NCBI GenBank assembly: GCA_029990175.1
Contig: JARKIP010000035.1
Coordinates: 35,416,001-35,480,000 of the forward strand
Length of the DNA: 64,000 nt
Direction of reading: 5' to 3'
Source: Petunia secreta
Lineage: Eukaryota; Streptophyta; Magnoliopsida; Solanales; Solanaceae
This document shows, in pieces, positions 52,473 through 63,773 of this stretch. The first letter of the stretch is position 1. Every line of letters starts with the position of its first letter. Below the pieces are notes generated by a model. That model was not told where the DNA came from, did no database searches, and saw only the letters and a program-made list of their open reading frames with translations. A program made the translations under genes and the position numbers.

Positions 52473-53696
52473 AAGGCTCGGGTTTTGTTTCTACAAACCC
52501 CCGACCCTTGGTTCTTCGTGCCTAGTATCTATCTTTTAGTTTTCTTGTTGTTGAAGTTATTGGAAGAAGAAAATTACAAAAAAATTGAAAAATTGAAAAA
52601 TACAAAAATTTGGTGTATCTTGTTGGTTTGGATGATTTATGACATGGGTGTTATAGATTCTTGATCGTGAATGAATTCCCGTTACTTGGATACCAAAATT
52701 GTTTGGATTGGTGGAGTTTGAAAATTTGAAACCCCAAAACCCCTTAAACCCTTGAAGAACTTGTTCTTGATGATTTTGGCTTGATTCTTGGGTTGGATTG
52801 ATGTTTGCTTGAAAACTTGTTATTGGGGATTGAACTTCACTGAAAAACAAACGATTTGATACCAATTTTGTGGGATTTGAGTATGGATAACACCAAGTTT
52901 GATGAATCACAATCCATTTTGAAAACCCTTTGAAAACCCCCTTGTTCTTGAGTTCTTGACATTGAATCTTGAATTTGATTGATTGTTTGGATGTTAATGT
53001 GATTGGGGTTTGTTAAGGAAGATCAAAAACAACTTTGGGTATCATTGGATTGTGAAAACAAGTTGAAAACATCGGATTTGGAGCTTGAAAATCGACTTGA
53101 AACGGGTTTGGAACGAGTTGGGAAAGGCTTCAGGCCAGGCGCCCCGCCTAAGCCAGGCGCCCCGCCTGACTTGGCTACTGCCTAAGTCCCAGGCGCCCCG
53201 CCTAGACCCAGGCGCCCCGCCTGGAACACTGCACAGTTAGGCGCCCCCTCCTGAGTTCAGGCGCCCCTCCTGAGAGCTGAAAGTGTTGTTTCGGGTAGAT
53301 TTTCATAGGCATTTCCCTTTGTTTGATTGCATTAATTCCGGTTAGTGCTATTAGAGTATAATCCTACTCGATTAGTACTAATCACTTTGAGCTATTAGGA
53401 TCATCGTGCCTAGAAAGGAGACTAGAATTCAAAGAAGATCCGTAGCATCTTTTGGTTCAAGTCCTCACTTCAAATTGCTTAGCGTTCATCGAGTCATATT
53501 AACTCCACTCGCCCCGGAGTGCAACTGGCTCGTGAATAGTTGGTTGGGTTGAGGATTGATAGTCAACTACTTGAAGCTTTTTGTAACAAGTCCGAGTGAA
53601 ATATCCACCACCACCCCCAAAAGAGTGATCCGAGTGAACTCAAGTGAGGGAGTGAGTGAGGTCTTTTACTAACGTTTGTTGCTTCTTGTAGGTACA
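52473..53696 (+). promoter_or_regulatory. Element E 5' leader
   Basis: Non-coding. Palindrome array at about 53135-53272 with GGCGCCCCGCC cores as in its LTR; conserved leader block at about 53400-53525; then CTTGTAG/GTACAATG before gag, a splice-acceptor match. 52500-53100 is A/T-rich without other recognised features. Confidence 0.72.
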
Positions 53697-56600
53697 ATGG
53701 CTAATGATGGAGATGATCCTATGAAGCATTTCATGGCCACCATTATGGCTAAATTGGAGGATATCTCATTGAGACTTGAAACCGTCGAAAGGAATCAAGT
53801 TGAGACCGGTGAAAGGAGGACCCCGAGTGTCCAAATTGAATCCGGAGAGGGCACGAGTCATAGCACTCCTATGACTCCCGGACACTTTGTTGAGCTAAAC
53901 AAGAGGTATGAACAAAGCAAAGTTGAAGCTCTACGAGAGCGTGGGTTGGGCAATCCCCAACATGAGAGCAATCCTCTCAACTTGGGCAATCCCCAAGGAA
54001 ATGCTCCACTTCGAAGACCCGTTAGGTTTGTCCCACCTCTTGAGCAAGTTGTTGAGGCTCAAGAAGAGGAGGAAGCCGAGTATGGAGATGAAGCCTATGG
54101 GTATGATGCTCATTATCAACCTAGGAGGCCAATGAATTGGGGTCGAAATGTGGATCGGGGTAGAGGCCGAGGTCGAGGGCCACCCATGAGATTTGATGGA
54201 AGGAATGCTAGGAGAGAATATGTTGCTCATGATGACCACTATGGAGGCCGACCGGAGCCTAACTATGGGGTGCGTGACAACAACAACAATCTCAATAGTG
54301 TGAAGCTTAATCTTCCATCCTTTAAGGGAGCTTGTGATCCGGAGGCATATATGGAATGGGTTCTACTTATGGAAAGAGTGTTTGACACAAATGAGATGAC
54401 CGATGAGAAGAAAGGTACTTATGCTATTTCATCCTTTGAGTCTTATGCTTCTACTTGGTGGGAATCCATAAAGAGAACAAGAAGAAGAGCGGGTGTGCAT
54501 GTAAATGTGACATGGAATGAATTGAAGGACCTCATGAATACCAAGTATGTGACTCCTAGATATCGGCAAGAGCAACTCAAGAAGCTCTATGATCTAAAAC
54601 AAGGTGTCAAGACGGTTCATGAGTACTATGATGAGTTTGAGAAGACCCGATTGGCCTTAGATATGGAGACCGAGGATGAAGAGCAAGCCATGATACGTTT
54701 CAAAAATGGCTTGAGCTATGGTATAGCTTCTCAATTGAGGTTGCATTCTTATCCTTCACTTCAAGATCTATTGGAAGCCGCTATTGAAGCCGAGCAATGG
54801 CTTAAGGGAGAAAAGTCCACCCGTTACAAGAGTAGCACTCCTACTCCCATGAACCAACCAAAAGAGTGGAAGACTCCAAATGCAAGCTTTCCAAGTGCCA
54901 ATGTTAGCAAAGAAGTGAAGAAGCCATATGAGAAGACTACTCCACCTTTGGAAGGTATTTCTAAAACTCGCTTGAGTAATCCTATTTCTACTTCTACTCA
55001 ATGTTATAAGTGCAAGGGCTATGGGCATATTGCTAAAGAATGCTCCACAAAACGAAACATGGTTGTGGTTGGCAATTTAGTGTATGAACAAGAAAGTGAG
55101 TCCGAAAATGGAGAAGTAGAGGGGGATGAGGAAGTTGATTGTGAGGATGCCGTAGAAGAGGATGATGGCCCTCAAATGTTCTTGGTGGTTAGGAGAAGCT
55201 TGAGTACCATTGTTATGGAAGAGGAGGTGGAAAATGATCAAAGGGAAAACCTCTTTCATGCTAGGTGCCGAGTGATGGGCCAAGTATGTTCAATGGTTGT
55301 TGATTCGGGGAGTTGCACTAACATAGTGAGCCAAACCTTGGTTTCCCAATTGAAGTTACCCACTCTAAAGCATCCAAAACCATATCGTTTACAATGGCTT
55401 AGCGAGTGTGGTGAACTAAAGGTGGTGAAACAAGCATTGATTGAGTTTAGCATTGGGAGCTATAAGGATAAGATCATGTTTGACGTGGTCCCGATGCAAG
55501 CATGCCATTTATTGTTTGGGAGACCATGGCAACATGATAGGTGTGTAGTGCATGATGGCCGGACCAACTCCTATACGGTCAAGCGAGATGGGAGAAAGTA
55601 TGTGCTTAGACCTTTGACTCCAAGGCAAGTGAGGGAAGACTACAAACGAATGAAGGAGTTGAGGGAAGTGGCTAAAGCAAAGTCACCCATTGAACTTGAA
55701 CCCGAGGCAAACAATCTCATTGTTTTGCCAATGCATGATGAAAATGAGAGTCACTCCACTTCAAATGAGAGAGAAAAGATAGAGAGAAGTGAGGGAGTGA
55801 CCGGTGACAATCCAAGAGAGGAAAAAGGAGAGGCTTTGAGGAGTGATGTGAGGGGATTGTCACCACAAACCACACTTGACCATGAGGTAAAATTGAGAGA
55901 GATGAGAGGTGAGGAAGGAAAAATTGAGAGTGAGAGCACCCATTATTCTAACCCTTCTTTATCTTCTATCTTTTCTTGTGAAAGTTCTTGTGTAGGTACA
56001 TTGAAAGACAAGTCATTGGAGCCTCAATGTGAGCTTCATGAAGGAGAAGTTGCATATGACACTTTAAACCTTGTGAGTGATCAAGGGAGTACTACAAATG
56101 TAAGTGTTGCTTCACCTTTTCATGAACCTACTAGCTACTTGTCTTGTAATGACTCAACACTAGTTGGAGCTTGTGATGCATCTAGTGAATATGCCACTAG
56201 TGAAGAGTCTAGTTGTCAACTTGTGTGTGCTTGTGAAACACTAGTTGGAAGGGATTTTATGCCACATCATGATGTGAGCACACTGTTCATTGAACCCTTC
56301 CCTAGTGTAGATTTGATAGTTGACCATGATTGTGACCTTTGCTATGACACACCGCCAACCTTTGACATAGGGAAAGATGAGGTAGTTGACCATTCCCTAA
56401 TTGATATGCTTCTATTTGGTGGACCAATGTGTTGTGTTGAGGATGGTCTTGCCCTTGAGGAGTCCAAATTGCATGAATTGGACGAGGTTATCTATGATGA
56501 CTCCTCAAGTGAACCTAGTCTCGATAATTTGTCTATGCTTAATCATGATATTGAAATGCATGCTTTTATATTTCCATTGTGTGCCGATAATCTCATTTGT

Positions 56601-57503
56601 GGTAGCGACTTGAATCGGGCTAGGATGGGTGGTCAAATGGAACCCCCATGGTGTGAAGGATTTGATTCCTTAGGCAACCACTTGTTTGAGAATTTGAGTG
56701 AGGTGGATGGTTCTTTGAGTGACCCTACTATTGCTAGTTGGGGTTATGATGAAGAAGAATCTATCATCAATGCCTTCCTTGAGAGCTTGTCTTGTGAGAA
56801 GGGTTGCTTAGGTGATGAAATTGGAGGTGAAAGGGAATCCCTTGGTGTGAATAAGTATGCTTTAAAGAAGGGGAGTGGAGTACTTGATGTTACTTGCATG
56901 ATGGGTTACGTGACTCACTCCACTCCACATGTTGATCACACCTCGAGGATAGATTGGTTCGTTGATCTTGAGCTTAAGGTTCAAGGGGATTTTGATAGCT
57001 TAATCTTGCATTTTTCATATCCCCATGGCTTATATGATCACTATTGTGTTTGGTGCATGATGATCTTTAACCAAGTACTTTTGGTTCTCTTTGGAGACTT
57101 GATATTTGTGCTTTTAATTGATGCTTGGTTATATCACAAGAGTGTGTTTTCCACACTTCTTGCACTAACCTACTTTCAAAGTAGGAGTTCTTGTGTTTGC
57201 TTGTCGTTGCTTGTAGGTTCTAAGCCCCATGATAAGGCAAGGGAGATCTTGGAAGAAACCTATGTCAAAGTGACGATCAAGAGTTACAAGGGAGGAGAGC
57301 ATTGGGCACCTCGAGGAGATGATGCCAAGGACGTGAACGCATTGATTTCGAGGACGAAATCTTCTCAAGAAGGGGAGGATGATGAAGCCCAAATCGTGCC
57401 AAGACACTTTCCGACATGTGCCAAGCTTGGAAGATACAATGGACTTGAAGTCAAGGGCTTTGGAAGTGTTCCGGACGGTTTCATCATTAGGCTCCACGCC
57501 TAA
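53697..57503 (+). CDS. Element E gag-protease-X polyprotein, intact
   Basis: 1,268 residues, no break. Residues 1-~430: gag, with an LGNPQ motif, a Gly/Arg stretch (GRGRGRG) and a central domain with TWWESIKRTRRRAG. CCHC knuckle at about 436 (CYKCKGYGHIAKEC). Retropepsin with Asp about 536 (DSGSCTNIVS) and GRPWQHD, catalytic triad kept. Residues ~661-1165 are the X region: acidic and Cys/Ser-rich, with HHDVSTLFIEPF and CYDTPPTFD, ending in the hydrophobic VLFGDLIFVLLIDAWLYHK. Then an integrase-tail relic (DKAREILEETYVKV, APRGDD), SRTKSSQEGEDD and about 40 codons in the LTR. RT, RNase H and integrase core are missing. Predicted to supply Gag and protease; X function unknown. Confidence 0.92.
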   Translation: MANDGDDPMKHFMATIMAKLEDISLRLETVERNQVETGERRTPSVQIESGEGTSHSTPMTPGHFVELNKRYEQSKVEALRERGLGNPQHESNPLNLGNPQGNAPLRRPVRFVPPLEQVVEAQEEEEAEYGDEAYGYDAHYQPRRPMNWGRNVDRGRGRGRGPPMRFDGRNARREYVAHDDHYGGRPEPNYGVRDNNNNLNSVKLNLPSFKGACDPEAYMEWVLLMERVFDTNEMTDEKKGTYAISSFESYASTWWESIKRTRRRAGVHVNVTWNELKDLMNTKYVTPRYRQEQLKKLYDLKQGVKTVHEYYDEFEKTRLALDMETEDEEQAMIRFKNGLSYGIASQLRLHSYPSLQDLLEAAIEAEQWLKGEKSTRYKSSTPTPMNQPKEWKTPNASFPSANVSKEVKKPYEKTTPPLEGISKTRLSNPISTSTQCYKCKGYGHIAKECSTKRNMVVVGNLVYEQESESENGEVEGDEEVDCEDAVEEDDGPQMFLVVRRSLSTIVMEEEVENDQRENLFHARCRVMGQVCSMVVDSGSCTNIVSQTLVSQLKLPTLKHPKPYRLQWLSECGELKVVKQALIEFSIGSYKDKIMFDVVPMQACHLLFGRPWQHDRCVVHDGRTNSYTVKRDGRKYVLRPLTPRQVREDYKRMKELREVAKAKSPIELEPEANNLIVLPMHDENESHSTSNEREKIERSEGVTGDNPREEKGEALRSDVRGLSPQTTLDHEVKLREMRGEEGKIESESTHYSNPSLSSIFSCESSCVGTLKDKSLEPQCELHEGEVAYDTLNLVSDQGSTTNVSVASPFHEPTSYLSCNDSTLVGACDASSEYATSEESSCQLVCACETLVGRDFMPHHDVSTLFIEPFPSVDLIVDHDCDLCYDTPPTFDIGKDEVVDHSLIDMLLFGGPMCCVEDGLALEESKLHELDEVIYDDSSSEPSLDNLSMLNHDIEMHAFIFPLCADNLICGSDLNRARMGGQMEPPWCEGFDSLGNHLFENLSEVDGSLSDPTIASWGYDEEESIINAFLESLSCEKGCLGDEIGGERESLGVNKYALKKGSGVLDVTCMMGYVTHSTPHVDHTSRIDWFVDLELKVQGDFDSLILHFSYPHGLYDHYCVWCMMIFNQVLLVLFGDLIFVLLIDAWLYHKSVFSTLLALTYFQSRSSCVCLSLLVGSKPHDKAREILEETYVKVTIKSYKGGEHWAPRGDDAKDVNALISRTKSSQEGEDDEAQIVPRHFPTCAKLGRYNGLEVKGFGSVPDGFIIRLHA

Positions 57504-58198
57504 AGAGAAGGAAGGAAGCCCAGCACAACTAGGCGCCCCGCCTAGCCCGGGCGCCCCGCCTAAGGAGCTCACTGCCTAAGAATGGAAGGCACCCAGGCGC
57601 CCCACCTAGCCAGGCGCCCCGCCTGACTGAAGGCCAAGCCAGGCGCCCAGCCTAGCCAGGCGCCCAGCCTAGCTGAAGGCCAAGCCAGGCGCCCCGCCTA
57701 GCTCCAGGCGCCCAGCCTAGCTTCAGCATGATCCAGGCGCCCCTCCCAGCCCCAGGCGCCCCTCCTAGCTGCTGAACTTATGGTTCTTTTACTATTTTGC
57801 CCTGCGTGGCTTATTTGTTGAACCTTATTAAGTAAGGGTAGTTAAGTCTTATGTAAGCTTGGGAAAACACTATAAATATCCAAGCCTAGCTTATTTTACA
57901 CTTAGTTTATGTTGAATGATGAATTGAATATTGTAAAGAGTGGATTCTCTTTGGGTTTATGAAAACCAACCTTAGTTGGGACTTGTTACTTCTAGTGGAT
58001 TCTAGTTGCCTAACAACCCCGCCCCGATCATTCTATTTGCGAGCTCCAGGTGTGGCTCGAGGGTAGTTGCATAGCGTAGGTGTTCTTGTCCTTCTCTCGG
58101 GGTGTAACGGAACAAGTTCTCCGTTGCTACTTGGGATTAGAGATCGAGTTACGTCTCGTTCTTTATCTTTTTATCTTTTCCGCGTTTTCCCTACATCA
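57380..58198 (+). repeat. Element E 3' LTR
   Basis: 819 bp, matching the 5' LTR without a difference that I could see; preceded by AAGAAGGGGAGGA and the GATTTCG/CGAAATC hairpin (about 57344-57361). Confidence 0.95.
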
Positions 58199-58212
58199 CT
58201 CTGATACCAAGA

Positions 58213-58641
58213 TGGTGCAATGCAATTCCCGAAGGGGTTGCTAGCACAAACGCGGAAGAACAAACAAGAAAGATAAAGATAGAAGCAAGACAAAACTTGC
58301 TTCTTTCGAAAGAACAGTGAGGAACCTGTCTCAAAGCTCAATCAAAAGGGATGCAAGGATCACCTATACTATGCAACAATCCTCAAGAGAACATTGCCTC
58401 TTGCAAACTGAATGATCAAGAGGAATGTTCAATCGGACTAACCGAAAGCCACAAGTCCTTAAAAGCCCTCACCGGGGTTTTGCTCACGACGGAGACAAGA
58501 AGAAATGTGCTCGGCACCTTCATTCAATTCATCAATGTTCAAAACTAGCTGCTTACAATGAAAGGAAACAGTGATTATATAGGAAATACTAAGGGTAAAC
58601 TAGTAAATAGGTCACAGTTGACCAATAGAAATAAGCCACGC
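58213..58641 (-). repeat. gamma3 5' LTR, cut by F
   Basis: TGGTGCAATGC... of a gamma LTR, three bases from the gamma3 primer site (58199-58209 with its left part at 51635). It stops at 58641 (AAGCCACGC) where the F LTR begins. Its continuation must lie beyond the window. Confidence 0.88.
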
Positions 58642-59371
58642 TGATGTAGGGAATCAAACGCGGAAAGTAAAAGATAAAGAACGAGACGTAACTCGATCTC
58701 TAATCCCAAGTAGCAACGGAGAACTTGTTCCGTTACACCCCGAGAGAAGGACAAGAACACCTACGCTATGCAACTACCCTCGAGCTAACGCGAGCACGCA
58801 AGTAGAATGGTCGGAGAGGAAGAGTATTCATCTAGATCCGCTAGAAGACATACAAGTCCAAGAACAAAAGGTTTCATTCAATAATCAAGAGCCTTGCTCA
58901 TGTTCATCATTCATAATCATCAATAATAAGCTAAGTGTAAAATAAGCTAGGCTTGGGTATTTATAGTGTTTTCCCAAGCTTACATAAAGACTTAAGTACC
59001 CTTACTAATGAGGTTCATCAAATAAGCCACGTAGGGCAAAATAGTAAAAGAAACATAAATTCAACAGCTAGGTGGGGCGCCTGGGGCTGGGAGGGGCGCC
59101 TGGTTCATGCTGAAGCTAGGCTGGGCGCCTGGATCTAGGCGGGGCGCCTGGCTTGGCCTTCAGCTAGGCTGGGCGCCTGAAGCTAGGCGGGGCGCCTAGC
59201 TCTGCTGGGGTCTCTTCTTCCTTAGGCGTGAGGCCTAGTTTGAGCACCCGGAACGGCTTCCAATCGCTTCCTTCTTCAAGGCCCTTCCTCACCAAGTGTA
59301 AATGCGCTTCTTGGACATCCTTGGCTTGGCTCCTAGTGAATGGTCTCCTTGTGGTGGATTGCCCGGCATCA
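58642..59371 (-). repeat. Element F 3' LTR
   Basis: 730 bp, alpha-type. Its right part carries the polyprotein tail (stop at 59164). It is followed by TCCTCCCCTTCTTG, the polypurine-tract complement. Confidence 0.9.
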
Positions 59372-62300
59372 TCCTCCCCTTCTTGAGAAGATTTCGTCCT
59401 CGAAATCGAGGCATCATCATCCACGACCCCTTCATTACCTACATCCAAAGGAACCAAGTCACAAACATTGAAAGTATTAGAAACTTGATACTCACTTGGC
59501 AAGTCGATCACGTAGGCGTTGTTGTTTATCTTTGAAAGCACTTGGAATGGACCATCGCCACGGGGTGCTAACTTCCCTTTTCTAAGGTTTGGAAACCTTT
59601 CTTTCCGGAAGTGCACCCACACATAGTCACCCTTCTTGAGTTCCACCTTCTTGCGTCCTTTGTTTTTCTTGGAAGCAACCTTAGCATAGGCTTCCTCCAA
59701 ATTCTTCTTTGCCTTTGCATGGAGTTCCATCATTGCCTTCGCTCTAGCTTTACCTTCAAAATTAACAACCATTTCCCTTGGCAAAGGGGTTAGATCAAGG
59801 GGAATCAAGGGGTTAAAACCATAAACACACTCGAATGGAGTCATGCCAATCATTCTGTGCACGGTTCGATTGTAGGCAAACTCCATAAGAGGTAGCTTAT
59901 CTATCCAAGTCCCACCCTTACCTCGGGTCATGGCTCTAAGAAGAGCACCCAAGGTTCGGTTCACCACTTCGGTTTGCCCATCGGTTTGGGGGTGGTGGGA
60001 CGAAGAAAACAAGAGTTTGGTGCCAAGGGCACCCCATAAACTCCTCCAAAAATGACTTAGGAACTTAGTGTCCCTATCACTCACTATGGTTTGAGGCACA
60101 CCATGCAATTTCAAGATATTATCAATAAACAAGGTTGCAACATGTTGTGCATCATCACATTTACGACATGGAATGAAATGAGCCATTTTGGAAAACCTAT
60201 CCACAACAACATAAATGCTATCATGGCCCCCCCTAGTCCTTGGTAATCCCATCACAAAATCCATCGAAATATCCAACCATGGACTAGTAGGTACGGGGAG
60301 TGGGGTATACAAACCATGGGAGTTCGACTTGGACTTAGCAACCTTGCATTCAAGACAAGAGTTGCAAAGCTTCTCAACATGAGTTCCCATTTTTGGCCAA
60401 TGGAATTGTTCCCGAAGGATGGCCAAGGTCTTGTCCCGACCAAAATGACCCAGGAGTCCTCCACAATGTGCCTCTCGCACAAGCAATTCCCTCCATGAGG
60501 ACTCGGGTATGCACACTTTACCATTCTTAAAGATATATCCATTAACCCATTGGTATTTCTCAACTCTCTCCCCCTTCTCTAGAGCGTCAAGGACACTCTT
60601 TAGCTTTGGGTCATGAGCATACATCAATTTAATGCTCTCAAACCCCATGAGCTTAGAGGTGAGGATGGTGGCTAGAGTAAACTTTCTCGAAAGCGCATCC
60701 GCCACCACATTGTCCTTCCCTTTCTTATATTGAATCACATAGGGAAAGGACTCAATGAATTCAACCCACTTGGCATGTCTCTTATTGAGCTTCTCTTGGC
60801 CTCTCAAATGCTTGAGTGACTCATGGTCACTCTTGATTACAAATTCACGAGGCCAAAGATAGTGTTGCCAATGGGCAAGGGCTCTCACAAGGGCATACAA
60901 CTCCTTGTCATATGTAGAATAGTTCAAGGAGGCCCCTTTCAACTTTTCACTAAAGTAGGCGATGGGTTTGCTATCTTGCATTAATACACCACCAATTCCC
61001 ACCCCCGAGGCATCACACTCAACCTCAAATGCCTTTCCGAAGTCGGGCAATTGCAATAGAGGGGCGGTACTCAACCTACTTTTCAATTCATGGAAGGCCT
61101 TCTCTTGAGGCTCTCCCCAAACAAACGGTTGGTCTTTCTTCACCAATTCGGTGAGTGGAGCGGCAATGGAGCTAAAGTCTCTCACAAATCGCCTATAAAA
61201 GCTTGCGAGACCATGAAAGCTCCTCACTTGAGTCACGGTAGTAGGAGTAGGCCAATCACGTATGGCCTCTACCTTAGACTCATCCACCTCCACTCCTTGG
61301 GCACTCACAACAAACCCAAGAAAGACAACCTTATCCACACCAAAGGCACACTTTTTGAAATTAGCATAGAGCTTTTCGGCTCTCAAAGCATCAAGCACTT
61401 GCCTAAGGTGGTCAACATGTTCATCCATTGTCTTACTATAAATCAAGATATCATCAAAATAGACAACAACAAACTTGTTGATAAAAGACTTCAAAACATG
61501 ATTCATGAGTCGCATGAAAGTGCTAGGTGCGTTGGAAAGCCCGAAGGGCATTACCAACCATTCATAGAGACCGAATTTGGTCTTGAATGCGGTTTTCCAT
61601 TCATCCCCGGGTTTCATCCGGATTTGATGGTAACCGGACCTAAGGTCGATTTTGGAAAAGACACACGACCCACTCAATTCATCCAACATATCATCAAGCC
61701 GTGGAATAGGGTGACGGTACTTGACCGTTATCTTATTCACGGCTCGGCAATCTACGCACATTCTCCAAGTGCCGTCTTTCTTTGGGACAAGAATGACCGG
61801 TACGGCACAAGGACTCAAACTCTCCCTTACCAAGCCTTTGGAAAGCAAGTCATCAACTTGTTTTTGCAACTCCCTTGTATCCTCGGGATTGCTTCTATAG
61901 GCCAGCTTGTTCGGGATTTGAGAGCCCGGAATAAAGTCAATTTGATGTTCAATACCCCTCAAGGGAGGTAAGCCATCGGGCATCTCATCCGGGAACATGT
62001 CCCCAAAGTTTTCCAAGACATTTTTCAAAGCACTAGGCATAGGGCTAGAAGAAAAATCACAATTAGAGTTAAGGATCATACCTTTGTGCACTAGGCATAG
62101 GAGAAACTTGGTGCCATCATTACCTTTCAAGAGCTCGCCCGGTTGCATCATGGCACACATGCCACCGGTAGATGAAGTAGGTGGGATTGCCACCATGCTT
62201 TTGGACAAAGGGATAGTCTCAATGAGTGACTTAGCCTTTGCCACCTCCCTCAACTCCTTCATTTTCTTGTAATCATCACTTACTTGCTTAGGAGTGAGAG

Positions 62301-63773
62301 GTTTAAGCACAAATCTCTTCCCTTCATGTTTGACCGTGTAAGTGTTGACACGACCTTCATGCACCACTTGCCTATCGAATTGCCATGGCCTCCCTAAGAG
62401 TAGGTGGCATGCTTGCATAGGCACAACGTCAAACAAATGCTCATCAACATAACTACCCATTCTAAACTTGATCATGGCTTGTTTCATCACCTTAAGCTCT
62501 CCACATTCACTAAGCCATTGTAACCGGTAAGGTTTAGGATGCTTCATGGTAGTCAACTTCAATTGAGCCACTAGTGATTGACTCACTACATTTGCACAAC
62601 TTCCGGAATCAATTATCATAGAGCAAACAACATCTTTGACCCGGCACCTAGCATGGAAAAGATTTTCCCTTTGCAAGGTTTCACTATCTTCCACAATCAT
62701 GGCACCTAGGCTCCTTCTCACAACCAAGAAAGTATGAGGATCCTCCTCTTCCATCGTATCATCAAGCAAATCATTCTCCTCTACTCCCTCATCTCCCTCT
62801 ACTCCCTCTACTCCCTCATCCTCCGATCCACTCTCTTTCTCATATGCATCATTACCAACAACAATCATGGTCCTCTTTGTAGGACATTCCCTAGCAAAGT
62901 GACCATACCCCTTGCACTTGTGGCATTGTATTGAAGAAGAAGTAGGAGCATGTAGTTGAGTTTTAGAGTTACCTCCCACATTAGGTGTGTTCTTCTCATA
63001 CGGCTTTTTCACATCCTTGGTAGCATTTGCACCACTTGTTCCACTTGCACTTGGGAACCTTGCATTTGTAGTAGGAGGCTTCCAATCCTTTGGTTTGCTT
63101 GTTGGAGTAGGAGTGCTACTCTTGTAGCGGAGGGATTTCTCCTCCTTGAGCCATTTCTCGGCCTCAACCGCATCTTCACATAGCTTGTAATGATCATCAT
63201 ATTTGTGGAACTTCAATTGTGAAGCTATGTCTCGGTTCAAGCCCCCTTTGAAACGGATCATGGCCGTCTCATTGTCTTCATCATCTAAGTCAAGGATCAT
63301 TCGGATTTGCTCAAATTCATTGAAGTATTCACCAACCGATTTGTAACCTTGCTTCAAATCATAGAGACGCCTTTGTTGTTCAACCCGGTATTGATTGGTC
63401 AAATACTTCTCATCCATCACACGGATCAACTCTTCCCAAGTAAGATTAATAGCCATACCCGTCCTTCTTCTATTTCTCTTCACCGACTCCCACCAAGTAG
63501 AAGCAAAAGATTCAAAGGAGGATATTGCATACTTGGTTTTCTTCACATCGGGCATATCATTGGTGTCAAAGATACGCTCCATAGCCAATTTCCAACCAAT
63601 ATACTCCACCGGGTCACTACTTCCTTTGAAAGAAGGAATAGTGAGCTTCACACTATTAAGGTTATTGTTGTCACGACCCCCTTGGAATGGCTCCGGTTGG
63701 CCTCCATGGTGTTCATCATAAGCAACATAGTCCCTTCTAACATTCCTTCCTCCATATCCTAAGGGTGGCCCTC
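59164..63773 (-). CDS. Element F gag-pol, N-terminus interrupted
   Basis: About 1,535 codons open without a stop. From the right: the end of the gag Gly/Arg region (RGPPLGYGGRN), gag domain (TWWESVKRNRRRTG), CCHC knuckle (CHKCKGYGHFAREC), retropepsin (DSGSCANVVS), RT (FSKIDLRSGYHQ, YFDDILIYS), RNase H (CDASGVGIGG, YDKELYALVRAL, SDHESLKHL), integrase (HHCC; DISMDFVMGL, IVSDRDTKF, HHPQTDGQTEVVNRTL), GPFQVL and SRTKSSQEGEDD, with ~70 codons in the LTR. Its gag is close to element B gag, so F is the nearest autonomous relative of B. The gag start is lost to the LTR at 63774, so the element is disabled in this copy. The apparent start inside that LTR is spurious. Confidence 0.92.

Larger units (their letters stand above)
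51640..58198 (+). mobile_element. Element E, intact tier-2 non-autonomous element, TSD CTCTG
   Basis: 6,559-bp plus-strand element. Its 819-bp LTRs (51640-52458, 57380-58198) look identical. CTCTG flanks at 51635-51639 and 58199-58203. It has a primer site, leader, one open frame (gag-protease-X) and polypurine tract. It inserted within the primer site of gamma3. It is structurally complete and very recent, yet lacks RT and integrase, so it must have been mobilised in trans. Confidence 0.95.
48663..58641 (-). mobile_element. Element gamma3, chimeric gamma/TRIM element, split by E
   Basis: Minus strand. Its 3' LTR is truncated (48663-49028). Next come a pol frame from within RT to the tail (48806-51335) and a TRIM-derived block (51336-51639). 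The gamma primer site and 5' LTR follow after element E (58204-58641), the LTR being cut by F. Gag and protease are replaced by the TRIM block. Confidence 0.8.
58642..63773 (-). mobile_element. Element F, gag-pol element, 5' end cut
   Basis: Minus strand. 3' LTR 58642-59371 (730 bp, TGATGTAGGG... to ...CCCGGCATCA) with GGGGCGCCTGG palindromes at about 59070-59200. Its internal region is open gag-pol up to 63773, where a gamma LTR interrupts gag. The 5' LTR and leader are outside the window. Confidence 0.9.

Noticed and set aside
53697..57503. X region as a host gene captured by the element
   Set aside because: I see no intron scars, no recognisable host domain and no unrelated flanking exon; it may be a capture, but the sequence alone does not show it.
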